From Ophiobolus disseminans (taxonomy: Eukaryota > Ascomycota > Dothideomycetes > Pleosporales > Phaeosphaeriaceae), in assembly GCA_010093685.1 (NCBI GenBank), contig MU006216.1, positions 3,141,112 to 3,205,111 on the forward strand: 64,000 bases of DNA, written 5' to 3'. Below the pieces are notes generated by a model. That model was given only the letters and a program-made list of their open reading frames with translations. It did no database searches and had not been told where the DNA came from. Positions 36,501 to 46,782 of the stretch are shown here, in pieces (positions within the stretch are counted from its first letter, which is position 1; each line of letters begins with the position of its first letter). Made by a program: the position numbers and the translations under genes.

Positions 36501-37949
36501 GGGTACTGTCTCGCTCGCTCAGAGCCTCCACGGCAACGGGGAATTTCTTCTCGATCAGGTCGTTCAAAATCTCCTCTAGCTGCGCTGGATCGACCTTTTG
36601 GCCACGAATCTTGACGCCCGTATCTTTTCTGCCCAACAGTTCGATAGTGCCGTCTTCCCGATGACGCACTAGATCTCCAGTCGCGCAGAAACGGGCATTG
36701 CCGGAGAGACCGAGACTTGAAGCCCACGCTGGCCTGGCAATGAATTTCTGGGCTTGCTTTTCCTCGTCGTTCAGGTAGTCACGCGCCAACATGAAACTCT
36801 CTACCAGCAACTCTCCAGGTTCACCCGCGGATTGCAGCCTATTCCGATCCTCAGGGTCTACAATCCATGCTCTTGAACCCGCTACTTTGCCTCGTGTCTG
36901 GAGAGGTCCAGGTTCTATGTGCTGCAGCATGCAGAGGTTGGTCTCGGTAGAGCCGTAAGCTAAAACAAGCGTCACATGCGACGCCCAAGCATCCACCGCC
37001 GATTGCGGTAACTTTTCACCACCGATTCCGAGCACCTTGATTGAGGTTACTTCGGCTGGTGTTAATGAGGATAGGAAGGTGGGTGTCATCACAGCCGTGT
37101 TGACCTGGTGTGTGTTGATGAACCCGGCGGTATCGTTAAGGCGATCTTCGTCTGACGGAACGCAGCACCGGCCGCCGAAGATCAGACACGCAATGATTTC
37201 CACAGAGCAAGGTAGCCATATGAACGCCGATGCTTGGAGAATTCGAGTCTCGGTGTTGAGGTTCAAAAATGGGCCATACGAAATAGCCGCCGTGGCCATA
37301 GATCGGTGCTCGATTATCACGCCCGTAGGTTTCCCAGTCGTACCGGACAGTGACATAGTCAGCGCAATTATTTCAAGCAGTGGTACTGAGGGAACCTCAC
37401 TGTAAACATGACAAAAGCAGCGTCACTACTTCTGACTTGTGGAAGATCGCCGACAAAAGATACGCCGTCCTTCGGTATCCCATCCACAACCAGGGTCGCA
37501 AACTCCGCCTGATCCTCGAACAACGCAGCGGTCTTATGTGAAACTACTACAAGCTTTGCATTGACTTCCTTCGCGATCACGCTAAGCGCGCTCACAGGCT
37601 GCGAAGGATCCATAGGAACAAAAGCCGCGCCCGCCTTCAGTATGGCGAACATGACTACCAACGCCATTCTGGATTTCTCCATACAAATTGGTACATATGT
37701 CCCTGGACCAACATTTTCCCGTCGAAGTAGGAATGCGACACGGGTTGTCGCGATGTCGAACTCGTGGTAGGTGAATTGGCCATCCCATGCGCATACAGCA
37801 ATGTTGTCAGGCCGAGATTGCGCTTGTTGCGAAATCAGATCCTGGAGGACTGCATCGGTGCATTCCGGTGCGATTGAATTCCATTTCTGGAGTTTGCTGT
37901 AGTCTTCCTCGGTCAGTCCAAGCATAGATGCTATCTCTTGGTCTGCCAT
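24559..37949 (-). CDS. Four-module non-ribosomal peptide synthetase
   Basis: Exon 1 (37949-37401) encodes the first 183 residues of the first A domain; the rest is one exon from 37347 to 24559, about 4445 residues in total. Order with rough residues: A1 1-540, T1 (GGDS 596), C1 (HHAIMDN 797), A2 1120-1610, T2 (GGDS 1666), C2 (HHALYDG 1870), A3 2200-2690, T3 (GGNS 2748), C3 (HHASYDG 2950), A4 3270-3760, T4 (GGDS 3828), C4 (SHAQYDG 4040), then a carrier-like domain (GGDI 4407) without the phosphopantetheine serine. No epimerase, methyltransferase, thioesterase or reductase is seen. A tetrapeptide released or cyclised by the last C domain is expected. A1 lacks the Asp that normally grips the alpha-amino group. 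The 53-nt gap between MFT and SGTTGKP in A1 (37400-37348) has a good GT donor but ends in TG rather than AG. Confidence 0.92.
37348..37400 (-). other. Non-canonical intron in NRPS A1 domain
   Basis: Removing exactly these 53 nt restores the A3 core motif FTSGTTGKP in phase 0. The donor is GTGAGG and a GCTGAC branch point lies about 10 nt from the end, but the last two bases are TG. No AG lies nearby that keeps the frame. Either the intron uses a rare GT-TG pair, the acceptor is mutated, or one base is miscalled. Confidence 0.6.
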
Positions 37950-38096
37950 GTCGAGGGCCGTCGCTCGATGTTTGGTGGTCCGGTAGCATCAAGATGCTGG
38001 AGCAATAACGGGGTCGAGACTACTACAAGAGACTCTACTGGGATGGTATAGTGAAGTGATCAGTGCTTGAAGTGCACTGCGGATTGTGATTGGTCC

Positions 38097-38105
38097 GTAA
38101 GCTGA
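38097..38105. promoter_or_regulatory. GTAAGCTGA element in NRPS promoter
   Basis: Exact reverse complement of TCAGCTTAC, about 150 bp upstream of the NRPS start at 37949 and also within 350 bp of the UstYa-H 3' end. Shared with other promoters in the locus. Confidence 0.5.
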
Positions 38106-38453
38106 TGCAAAAGAACGCGACCCATACCTTCTAGGATATTGATTGGTCGCTCACCAATGAATTCAACTCACCAGAAGAATCTTGACGGTTTTCCGTAACA
38201 ACGCATGCTATGATGCAAGAGAGATGTTCGAAGCAAGCGGGACCGGGCAACGTTCTGGTCGCCGAGATCGGAGATAGCAGAAAATAGCGACAACAGGACG
38301 TCCAACTCGTAGCTTTTCACAGGCTATAGATGAGCCTGTGTATTCTCATATACTTTGAAGAGAAGGTTATTTTGTGCTCCGAAACAACATTTCCGCCACG
38401 AGGTAGTCAAGTCGCCTCGATGCCCAAACCAATCCTCGCCCCTAAGGACATCT

Positions 38454-39405
38454 TCACCCACTCTCCCAAGGATACACCACATTCTCAGCCATCCAAACCC
38501 TGATCTTCTCATAATTCCTACACATATGCCTCGCATCGAAATCCGCCCTCTCGCCGATGGGCGCCTTCGCGTCCAGAATCGTCAGAAATGGTGTCGTATC
38601 CCCATAACACATGAGCGTCTTGCGCAACTCCTCTATGCAGCTACCAGAGACGAAGTTACGACATTAGCGTGATTTCTCCCATGCTTTCCATCCAGAACAA
38701 CTTACTGATCAGCATGCATTCTTTTCCCGACCGCATTGGACTTCAGCGGCACGCTCATATTATGCCGCTCGTAGTAATCTCCCCATGTGTATTGCCGAAT
38801 GTAGTCTAAGCAATGCAGTTGATGGAATACCATGATTGCAGCTGCATAGCCGCCAGACGGAGTCCTTTTCCAGTTGTAGTGCAGCTTGTCGGGCGTCATG
38901 AGAAGCGGAAGCTTATCGGCAGGCACGTTTGCTTCTCCATCTATACGCGGTCAGTATGTGCTACATGTCGAAGATTTGCTGGTAGGACAGACATGACCAC
39001 AGCTTTTCCCATTCGGCTTCGAGTTCGGGTGTCGGAGGCCCGCGATATTTCGTTTTGTGGGCGAACATGTTGTCAAAGTTGTATTCTGAATATTCCGCAG
39101 CCACGTTTGCGGGTGCTGTAGACGTTTAGCGAGTGATTTTCCGGGTGTGAAGTTAGCTTCGCCATACAGTACATGCTCAATTCTTCAATGCATTGCGTTG
39201 CCGTCGGATTGGCAGACCTCTGTCGCGATATCCATACATTCACGAATGATAGTACGAAGAGAACTGTGGATAGGCATAACGATAGCTTTGAGCTGCTCCA
39301 TCTTTTTGGAGGCCTCTCGGGCGTTGTTGGTATCTCATTCTCTTTGTCAAATCCGCTTTCGGAGTCAGTCGCTGTGCTTGAAACCGGGTGATAGCGTGGT
39401 TCCAT
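38454..39405 (-). CDS. UstYa/DUF3328 family oxidase-like protein (UstYa-H)
   Basis: Exons 39405-39168, 39115-38993, 38940-38706 and 38640-38454 (introns 52, 52 and 65 nt) give 260 residues. The second intron uses a slightly unusual GTCTGT donor. One membrane segment lies at about residues 41-58, followed by YSPA at the first junction, YRGPPTPELEAEW, then HQLHC and HADHC (the second split by intron 3). The 123-nt second exon matches UstYa-A and UstYa-E. It lies just upstream of the NRPS gene on the same strand, so it could act on the NRPS product, as UstYa proteins do in cyclochlorotine biosynthesis. Confidence 0.9.
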
Positions 39406-39531
39406 TGCTTGTTGTCTTCGTCTCGAGCACTTACAAGCATGTCCAATTCAGTTGTGAAGTTCGTATTACCCAGGCGCCGATTCGGGGCAATTCTACCGCC
39501 GGAGTGAGATGATTGGTGCGACGCATGCATC

Positions 39532-39542
39532 GTAAGCTTACC
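39532..39542. promoter_or_regulatory. GTAAGCTTACC element upstream of UstYa-H
   Basis: Contains the 10-bp palindrome GTAAGCTTAC, 127 bp upstream of the UstYa-H start and about 100 bp upstream of the small divergent ORF at 39644. Confidence 0.55.
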
Positions 39543-39643
39543 TACTTTAGATACTCGGCCACCGAGCACGGAATTGAGCTCTGTCATACAGCATCCTCTC
39601 AAATTTCTATCTCACAACCTCTTCTCTGACCATAACCTTGGAC

Positions 39644-39826
39644 ATGCGATTCCTCGGCGGCCTCGCCCTTCTCATTTTTGGGGCCGGCTTCACCACCGCT
39701 TTGGTCATGGTACCCCGTGGAGGGAAAGAAAGTGGTCTGCATCATACCGTACCTGTGAATTATATCAGTGGTGCGTACATGGACCAAATCGATGCAGCCG
39801 ACGCGAAAGCGATCCTCGGGGATTAG
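39644..39826 (+). CDS. Small hydrophobic-N-terminus ORF, unknown function
   Basis: A 60-residue ORF with a strong hydrophobic start (MRFLGGLALLIFGAGFTTA) that could be a signal peptide or membrane anchor, followed by a polar tail ending DAADAKAILGD. There are no dibasic sites or repeats, so it does not look like a second kexin precursor. The upstream DNA is CT-rich, as in many fungal leaders, and carries the GTAAGCTTACC element shared with the divergent UstYa-H. It may be a real small gene of the cluster or a chance ORF; no family is recognised. Confidence 0.35.
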   Translation: MRFLGGLALLIFGAGFTTALVMVPRGGKESGLHHTVPVNYISGAYMDQIDAADAKAILGD

Positions 39827-40579
39827 CACTCATGACTTCTTCGGTAAGATCAGCAGTCTAGCAACATGCAAATTGATTTTTGCTGACTTCCAACGTACGG
39901 AGGATAGCTCGGCATACATTGCGCTACTGCAGAGGCTTGGGTTGGGGTGAATGTTGGAAATAAACGAAAGCAAGACTTGGCGCCGAGACCCGAGACCATG
40001 TGGGGAGTTACAGTAGTGTAATGTGGTGTCTTTAAAGCATCGCAGGATCAAATGTTGCATAATCTTTCAGGCCAACCGTCTTGGCGATTTGCTAGCGAAA
40101 CAACTAACGTAAGTACGACGACCAGCTCCACAGTAGCTCCCGCGCCACGCGGGTGCAAAAAAACCCCGCACACCAAAACGACGCTAAGAAAAGAACGTTC
40201 ACTTCGATATCTCAACTCCCACCAATTCTATCACCACTGCTACTCCTGTTTTTATTAGCTCTGTAATTTGGGATTTTATCTCTGCGATAATGTTCCCTTT
40301 CCCTGCTGCTTCGCTGCCCTGTTAGGGCTCCCTCGTCTTATTGTTGTTGCTCCTCGCCTGACGCGACGCGACCGCGTCAGGGAGGCTGCTGGCTTCAGCA
40401 TTACCGTAGTTGCGGGCATCACCCCCTCGTTTTTTTTGGCGATTTGGTTGTGCGCGCTAGGCTCAGTTTGTTTGTAGCTATTGAATAGTATACCTTTCGA
40501 CCAGTTTCTTGGAAATCAATAGAATGGTGCTCACTCTATGGTTTTGCGTAAAAGTTTGCAGTTCTTCATTGTGAGCTAG
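39827..40579. other. Intergenic region, no supported gene
   Basis: About 750 bp with short unremarkable ORFs. A GC-rich hairpin CCTGACGCG ... CGCGTCAGG is at 40357-40381. No gene or known element recognised. Confidence 0.4.
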
Positions 40580-41488
40580 TCAAGATATCGCAGCTCCCTT
40601 GTCTAATAAAAACCTCACGACATTGTGATGTCCGCTACCCGAAGATAGCTGTAAAGCCGAGAGGCCTTTGTGGTCTCGAGCATCGAGGAGGGAGGCTACG
40701 GTCGCTGCACCTGATGCAGCACTTGCCTCAATCAGCAGCTCAACCGCCTCTAGATGGCCATCAGCAGCCGCTAAGTGAAGTGCTGTTCGTCCTAAATCGT
40801 CCCGCTCGTGAATTGCCGGGCGAGACGGAAAACCAAGAAGAAGTTTGAGGACAGCAGTGTGTCCGAAGCAGCTTGCCAAATGAAGCACTGTGCGGCCAGA
40901 CGACTCTACGGTAAGTGTTGGCGGGAGGGCGGCAGGCATGTTACACCTCGTGTTGGGATGGTGCTTTGGCAGCGAGCCGGCTTTCCGTCGCCTTTTTCGG
41001 GAAGTAGGTTCGAGTGGTCGACTTTGAAGGTTTCCGTCGAATAAGGGATCAAGCTGGAGGTCGGCAGAGCTATTGTCAGAAGAGCCGTCTGACAGCATGC
41101 TTGCTGAGTCAACTCCGTAGTACGCCATATGTGGCATAGCGCCAGAGTATGCACCTGCATGTGGGCGGGGCAGCTCGTAAGATTTGTGGGGAAACGCAAA
41201 TGATTGGGACGAGTCTGAGTATCGAGAATCCAAATCGGTACTGAAAGAATGTTGTCTCCGTGACGTTCGAGGGTACTCCAGCTTGACTACAGGTTCGGGT
41301 CGGCTGAGGCGACTCTCACGACGGCGTCTTTTGTAAGGCATCGTCCTTTCTCCGTGCTGGCGGCGTTGCGTGTCTTGGGCGAAGTCTTCACCTGGACTCG
41401 CGGGCCAGCTATATCGGTCGCTGCGAGGCTGAAACGCCATCATTGGAGGCGCAGGCGTGAAGTGGGAGGGGGTAGGTCGAGGGTACAT
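40580..41488 (-). CDS. Ankyrin-repeat protein, possible regulator
   Basis: A single-exon reading of 302 residues from the first in-frame ATG at 41488; the frame stays open a little further upstream but only through non-ATG codons. The N-terminal half is polar and Ser/Pro/Arg-rich with two strongly basic patches (KRRRRESR near residue 53; RKRRRK further on). The C-terminal half holds about three ankyrin repeats (GRTVLHLASCFGH, GRTALHLAAADGH, GLSALQLSSGSGH). No bZIP-type basic region was found upstream by splicing. It resembles the ankyrin end of the TOXE-like gene at 43.4 kb, so it may be a second, diverged regulator or an old paralogue; the function is not proven. Confidence 0.6.
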   Translation of the reverse strand: MYPRPTPSHFTPAPPMMAFQPRSDRYSWPASPGEDFAQDTQRRQHGERTMPYKRRRRESRLSRPEPVVKLEYPRTSRRQHSFSTDLDSRYSDSSQSFAFPHKSYELPRPHAGAYSGAMPHMAYYGVDSASMLSDGSSDNSSADLQLDPLFDGNLQSRPLEPTSRKRRRKAGSLPKHHPNTRCNMPAALPPTLTVESSGRTVLHLASCFGHTAVLKLLLGFPSRPAIHERDDLGRTALHLAAADGHLEAVELLIEASAASGAATVASLLDARDHKGLSALQLSSGSGHHNVVRFLLDKGAAIS

Positions 41489-41782
41489 CCTTGGGACCTT
41501 GCCCAGGTGCGGGCGGAGCTGAGACAAGCCATCATATGGCGCACGCAAGACGTCTTATCGGCCGCCACGATGCCTCAGTAATTGAGAGACGATTACCCCG
41601 CATGCGTAAGACGTTTAGTGGTATGCATTGTCATGTAGGTGCATCAAACTCATGATTCGAGGCTGTCAAGTAGCTTTCGAGCGAGATCTAACTAGGCTTA
41701 GCGTGGTTTGACTGAGCTTAGCGTTCCAAGGTTTTCTACCGCTGATGCTTGGCATGTCGAGGAAGAACCCTAATCAGGTCAT

Positions 41783-42899
41783 CTAATACGCAGATGCCAC
41801 ACGAGCTTTGTGGTACTCGAGTGCGGTCATCGGACTATATCGGCAGGCTTCCCCGTTACGGACGAAGGTCTGCAGCACGCCCACATCCGTCTGCCTGTCA
41901 GCCTTCACAAAGAAGGCGTTGGAGTAGCGGGCGGCCAGAACCGCATCACATGTCGTAGCAGCCGGGGCCGAAACTCTATGCACGCCGGCTGCTAGTTGAC
42001 CGTTGGTCCATCGTTCCAATGTCTCGCTCACGTTGACAACCATCTCGTTCCATGCCTGACGCGGTATCGGTCGGAACGTCCCCTTGCATCGCCTATCCTC
42101 GATTTCTAGGCCCCCAACGTCGTCTTGGAAGAGGCAAGTGAGAACACCCAAGTCTGTGTGTGGCCATATCCGGGCAAGGCTCCCGCTCTTTAGCTCCGCA
42201 GCGCTGATGGTTGGGTAGTGGTTCAGACGTAGTTCGCTTGCGCCACCAAGACACCTACTGCTTAAAGCGCTGGCGGGTAAACCCAGCGAGAGCTCCAGAG
42301 CGTTGAGAAGCATGCAGCTGACTTGCTGCGATTTGACATAGTGTGCCTCCATGAACTCGCGGAACCCTGCGAGTTCCGCCTCCGCTGGCCACCTATTTGG
42401 ATATTCATAGTCCTGCGGACTACCCTGGTCGAAATGCTCCTGATACCATGGGTCAGCACAGTATGCAGCTCGAGTTGACTTACAGGCTTACCCTGGCATC
42501 TAGCCGATCGACCCTGTCATCCTCACCACGAGTAACGCCCGTCCCGGCAGCGTGAAGTTTAGCCGTCCGCTCAGCCCCAAGACGACTAAAACCACGCTGC
42601 GGATCTGGCCCAGGAACGTGAGCGATGTCATCCTTCACGGCATCTGGAAGGTTGAAAAACCTTTGGTTCTGCTTCGTTAGCTCCGCATACACTTATCTCG
42701 TGATTTCTTATCATACCCAATAATGCAGTTTGGCGACCCAAGCATCGTCCAACCCATGGTTGACTACCTTCGCAAACCCATGCTCTTTAAGGCAGTCGTG
42801 AAAGCTCTGCGCGAATTGTAGCTGTTCCTTCGTATTGCCTTCAGTGAAGAGTCTAGCGTCGAGCAGCGGCAGCTCAAGTAGCGCACGGGAAGAATCCAT
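41783..42899 (-). CDS. 2-oxoglutarate/Fe(II) dioxygenase (isopenicillin-N-synthase-like)
   Basis: Exons 42899-42717, 42668-42492 and 42439-41783 (introns 48 and 52 nt) give 338 residues. The N-terminal DIOX_N region ends with VNHGLDDAWV ... RFFNLP, and splicing keeps the usual spacing between HG and FF. The iron ligands are HTD (near 211, HTDLGVLT) and the distal His in GVHRV (near 271), followed by ARYSNAFF in place of the usual R-x-S element. It should hydroxylate, desaturate or cyclise a small molecule with 2OG and oxygen. The gene is divergent from the TOXE-like regulator across a 460-bp promoter carrying TCAGCTTAT (43056), one base off the shared element. Confidence 0.85.
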
Positions 42900-43360
42900 G
42901 GCTTGATGAGCGCGTATGATCCTGAATCTGAGCTAACCTTCGTACCTAGCTGGCCCACGATTTAAATCCTCGGACGAGGTCTGCGCTCAAGGATCGCTGT
43001 CAGCTTCCTCCTTCATCGATGCAATCGCTATCTCAGTCCTCTCTAGTGTTGACAATCAGCTTATGTCTTCGGGTAACAGCTTCCCCCCCATGTTAATCTT
43101 TGGACTCCGCAGGCTGTATCTATGTAGAGGCAAACTCTTGCATCTGCACATGGCCGAAGCGCTATTGAGCGACAGGCCACACGGGAACCGCAAGGATCAT
43201 GTTAGACCGCTCCTGAGCTCCGTGATTGCAGCCCGTACATATTTCGTAGACATTGGCACTCATTTTGTTCCACGAAGCAGCTTGAAATTAGTTACTTGGA
43301 TTGCCAGTGACAATGCCGACCACCAATGTTGCAACCAATGACTGGCATCATATTGAGGAC

Positions 43361-44302
43361 ATGACTGAACGGTACATTTACATCTGAGCTCTGATTCATT
43401 TGCATTGACGTTGCTGCAGGAGGAGGCTCCAGAATCGGATAGCGCAGAGGATCTATAGTAAGCTCTGTGACGAAATCTTGTAAGAAACCACAGCCTTAAC
43501 CCTATATCTAGGGGCAAAGCACAAGAACCCTCCCCCACAAAACGCCAACGAAAAGGAGCGCAGTTCAAGATCTTCTTCGTCTCAAGGAGCAGACAACGGC
43601 TTCCGTGAAGAGTCAAGGGCTGCTGAGACTACTGCCTCACACGGAAATTCTGCAAGCTCTGGGCCGACCCTCGATGTTCCCGATTCGCAGGTAACTACCC
43701 TGGAAGCTCCCGACGCTCCGTCGAAGCCATCAGATATCATGGTCGATACTACGGATCTCGAGCAGGACCTGCTGTCGTGGCCAACGCCTGCCCTCAGTCC
43801 GTTTGATCTGCTAGTCCTCCCAGATTCTGTCACACAAGAAATATACGCTGAATTGGGCGTGCTTCCTGCCGACACGTTAGTCAGCAGCAAAAAGAACCCG
43901 ATGCCTCTGCGCCAGTGTGCAAGTCCGAATGCGGTACCTATCTCACACCGAATTGACGCCAACAATAATCACGAAGGTCCATCGCAAGACAAATCAGCTT
44001 TACACTTAGCCGCTGAGAACGGGCACGAGCAAACCGTCCGTCTGCTTCTGGATCGTGGCTTCGACGCTGCATCTCAAGACAAAAGTGGTCGGACTCCGCT
44101 TCACCTCAGTGCGTCGAATGGACATGATTCCGTCGTACGAGTGCTCACCGGCGCAACGACCGCTCATTTAGAGCAGCGAGATGAGACTGGAAGTACAGCA
44201 TTGCACATCGCAGTCGCAAAGGGCAACTACGAGATCGTGCGCTTGTTACTCTCCAAAGGAGCAGACATTAGTGCGAAAATTGGTCATGATTTTTCGGGCT
44301 GA
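43361..44302 (+). CDS. bZIP-basic-region/ankyrin (bANK, TOXE-like) transcription factor
   Basis: Two tiny 5' exons, 43361-43371 and 43420-43457, and a large one, 43512-44302 (introns 48 and 54 nt), give 279 residues in phase. The spliced N-terminus reads MTERRRLQNRIAQRIYRAKH, a bZIP basic region (RxxxQNRxAQRxxR) with no leucine zipper after it. A Ser-rich linker follows, then three to four ankyrin repeats (SALHLAAENGHEQTVRLLL, RTPLHLSASNGHDSVVRVL, TALHIAVAKGNYEIVRLLL). This layout defines TOXE of the HC-toxin locus and related cluster-specific activators. It is therefore the best candidate regulator of this locus. Without splicing the basic region is invisible. Confidence 0.8.
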
Positions 44303-44689
44303 CGCAATGTCTCGCGCGCTGTGCTGGGAAGATATTTCGCGTGACAGCATCACTCATCACTACCCCAATGCAAATACAATTAACTCACTCAGGCAGTATA
44401 AATCAGCGTTAGTTAGTGTTTATCCTTCTAGGCATTATGTATAGGCGCTTAACACGGGAAAGGGACTGTACTGCGTGTTGGCACATACGAAGGAAACTTA
44501 CAGGAATGCTTAGGAGGCGACAAGTCGTCGCATACGCCAGACTTGTTAGTAGCAACACACTTCGAGTCGCTTCTGGTTGGTCTAAAGGCTTGTCTGTAGG
44601 CTCTCGAAGGGCCTTGCAACTTTCCGTCGTATGCTCCAACCTGCAGTAGGTCAAGCCGCTTGGTCTTACGACCATCTTGGAAGAGAGGG

Positions 44690-45040
44690 ATGCCCAGCGA
44701 GAAGCCGCAGCAGCATCCTCGTCCACACCACCATCAGCTTCAATGTTAACCACCGCCCCTCCAGCAGCTTCATTGTTCAACACGGCGCCCACAGCAGCGC
44801 CATCATCTACCACGTCGCTCCCTCCAGCAGTGTCATCCTTGACCACCACGCCATCAGCAACTTCAGCGTCTACCACCATGCCTTCCGCAGCTCCATTGTT
44901 CAACACGGTGCCCCCAGCAGCGCCATCATCCACTACGTCTATCCCTCCAGCCAGACCTGATATCAATCCATCCGGCCAAGCTGAAGGCCTCCGGCCGGCT
45001 GGATTGGCTTTTTGTATGAGGATTGGCCGGATGGATTGAA
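44690..45040. repeat. Degenerate tandem repeat and inverted repeats
   Basis: At 44745-44950 an imperfect unit rich in CCAGCAGC and TTCAACACGG recurs; it reads as a Ser/Thr/Pro/Ala-rich stretch on the plus strand, open from 44677 to 45039, but no gene structure is convincing. A perfect 16-bp inverted pair, CAATCCATCCGGCCAA (44964-44979) and TTGGCCGGATGGATTG (45023-45038), follows next to the hAT remnant and may be an element end. Confidence 0.4.
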
Positions 45041-45130
45041 TGGGCTTGGCGTCAAGAGTTCAGCCGGATGAGGAGCTTGGATGCTTGATTCCCGATTAGA
45101 AAAGCTGTATAGATTTTAGGTGTTTGAGTC

Positions 45131-45720
45131 TTAGTCATCGTCCCATGTATCTAGGTCGTCGTCGTCGCCCATCCACTTACTGAGCTCGTACAAAGCGTCC
45201 ATCTGCTCATCTGTGAGCTTTGATAGGCTCATATCGTCGCCACCACCGAAGCCAGCCCGTCTCCATCGTCGTACTGACTGAAGTGCTGCGAGAAGCTCCG
45301 GCGATATACAGCGTCGGCGCGGCTCTAGTAGATCACCGAGCTCGCTAAATACGCGCTCACACTCACAGCTTGAAGCTAGGATAGAGAGTACGTTGAGCGC
45401 GAGCTTGCTGAGACTGGGGTAGCAGTCAAGCAGCCCTACCTAGTATTTCACTAGGTTGAGTGCGGCGTCGCTACCCTTTGGAGCTATAGACTCTCGCTTC
45501 CACTGCTCATACTCATCCTCCTCACCAGCATTGCCATGTTGTAGATCAATATGGCCGTCAATCGCGTCGTCAATATTGCTAGGTTTCTTGTGTAGGCGTG
45601 TGGGGCGAGGCTTCGGTAACGCCTTGTAGTCCGCCCACAAAGTCTGAAAATTGCGGTTATTGAGCTCCAGCCACCCAGGCTGGTCAGCCCATGCCTGATC
45701 GCAGTAGTGTTTGAGCCGCA
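45131..45720 (-). pseudogene. hAT-family transposase, C-terminal remnant
   Basis: Minus-strand reading gives the hAT dimerisation domain (YPSLSKLALNVLSILAS, then CERVFSELGD and RRRCISPELLAAL) and a natural-looking end LDTWDDD at 45131. A TAG near 45440 interrupts the frame where Trp is expected, a G-to-A change consistent with RIP. The 5' two thirds are missing. Non-functional transposon relic. Confidence 0.75.
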
Positions 45721-45724
45721 GCTT

Positions 45725-45830
45725 TCTAGTCAATAGGCATGCTATAGAGCATGAAGACGTAGCTAGCAGATAATTAACAAGTTTTAACGTTGTCTCTAAA
45801 CAATGCATTAGCAGCACTAAAGAAGGTTAG
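45725..45830 (-). mobile_element. RIP-degraded Copia fragment
   Basis: On the minus strand these about 106 bp align by eye with the RNase H region of the Copia element at about 49920-50030, but with many G-to-A and C-to-T differences (for example TTGACTGG to TTGACTAG). It abuts the hAT remnant, suggesting nested or rearranged insertions. Confidence 0.6.
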
Positions 45831-46782
45831 AGTAGTTGCGTTGATTTTAGTAGCATAGGTCTGTGTTAGCTCACCCCCTTAAGCACTAATGGCCAGATAT
45901 CTTGTACCGTATAGGTATTGTCACACGTGCTTCATCTTAGAGAGGTAGATTGGTCCTAGGTTTGTGAGAAACTGTGCAAGGACTGAGTAAGCGTGCGCTA
46001 CATTAGGTCGAGTCATGACCTTAATTTACGAAAGGTTGCCTACAAGGCGTTGGTGTAAGGATCAGGCGTGGTATGGGTAGAGGTATAAGCACTATGTGCT
46101 GAAGGAGTATGTATTCATGTAGGATAGACGAATCGCTACCTCGCAGGTAGCTCATCAGCTCTAGTATATGTACCTGCGGGGTACCCATCACGTGGGTCCC
46201 CTCCTTCAGGTGCACGCCTGACATTATCCCCCTTCTTAAGGGTGAACGACCCGGTCACAGGCATGTAGAGCCACAAAACTCTGCTGCACGCCGTTGAGAG
46301 ATGGCGTGAGCCAACATATCTCCTTTGCAACACCCATGAGCCAATATGGGGTAAAGTTGTTGCATCGTGCACAAAAGCGCGTTCTTGCAAACTGAGGTGA
46401 AGGTGAGAGTGTGGTCCCACTTGCAAGCTGAGGTGAACGTGAACGTGAACGTGAACGTGTCGCGATGCGCCAAGCCAGGGGTCCAAGGTAGAGTTGACAG
46501 CTCGGCCGAGCTCCCTCAACTCTTCCCTGCATTCCTCTTCTGGTACGTTTATTTCCTTTTGGCCAAGAGCGCCAATTGGAAGAAGTTGTCACTGACGGTT
46601 GTAGAAGACTCCTCCAGTCCCCAGCTAAGCCTTTCACAACCCCATCGACCGCCCTCAACGGCCGCTTACCTTGTGGGGCCGCAGCGAACGCATCACAAGC
46701 CTCATCAAGCCACTTGGGCCCACTCCGAGCCTATTGCAGCCAATCAACACCAACTCGAGCCACCCACGGCACCGCTGCGACC
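45831..46782. other. Intergenic region with short repeats
   Basis: No supported gene. It contains a (GTGAAC)4 microsatellite at 46433-46456 and two direct copies of a 17-bp sequence, TTGCAARCTGAGGTGAA, 37 bp apart (starting about 46384 and 46421). Confidence 0.4.

Noticed and set aside
44409..44966. 185-residue minus-strand ORF with VVDDGAA repeats
   Set aside because: Composition is dictated by the tandem repeat; no signal peptide, dibasic sites or conserved motif, so not a second precursor.
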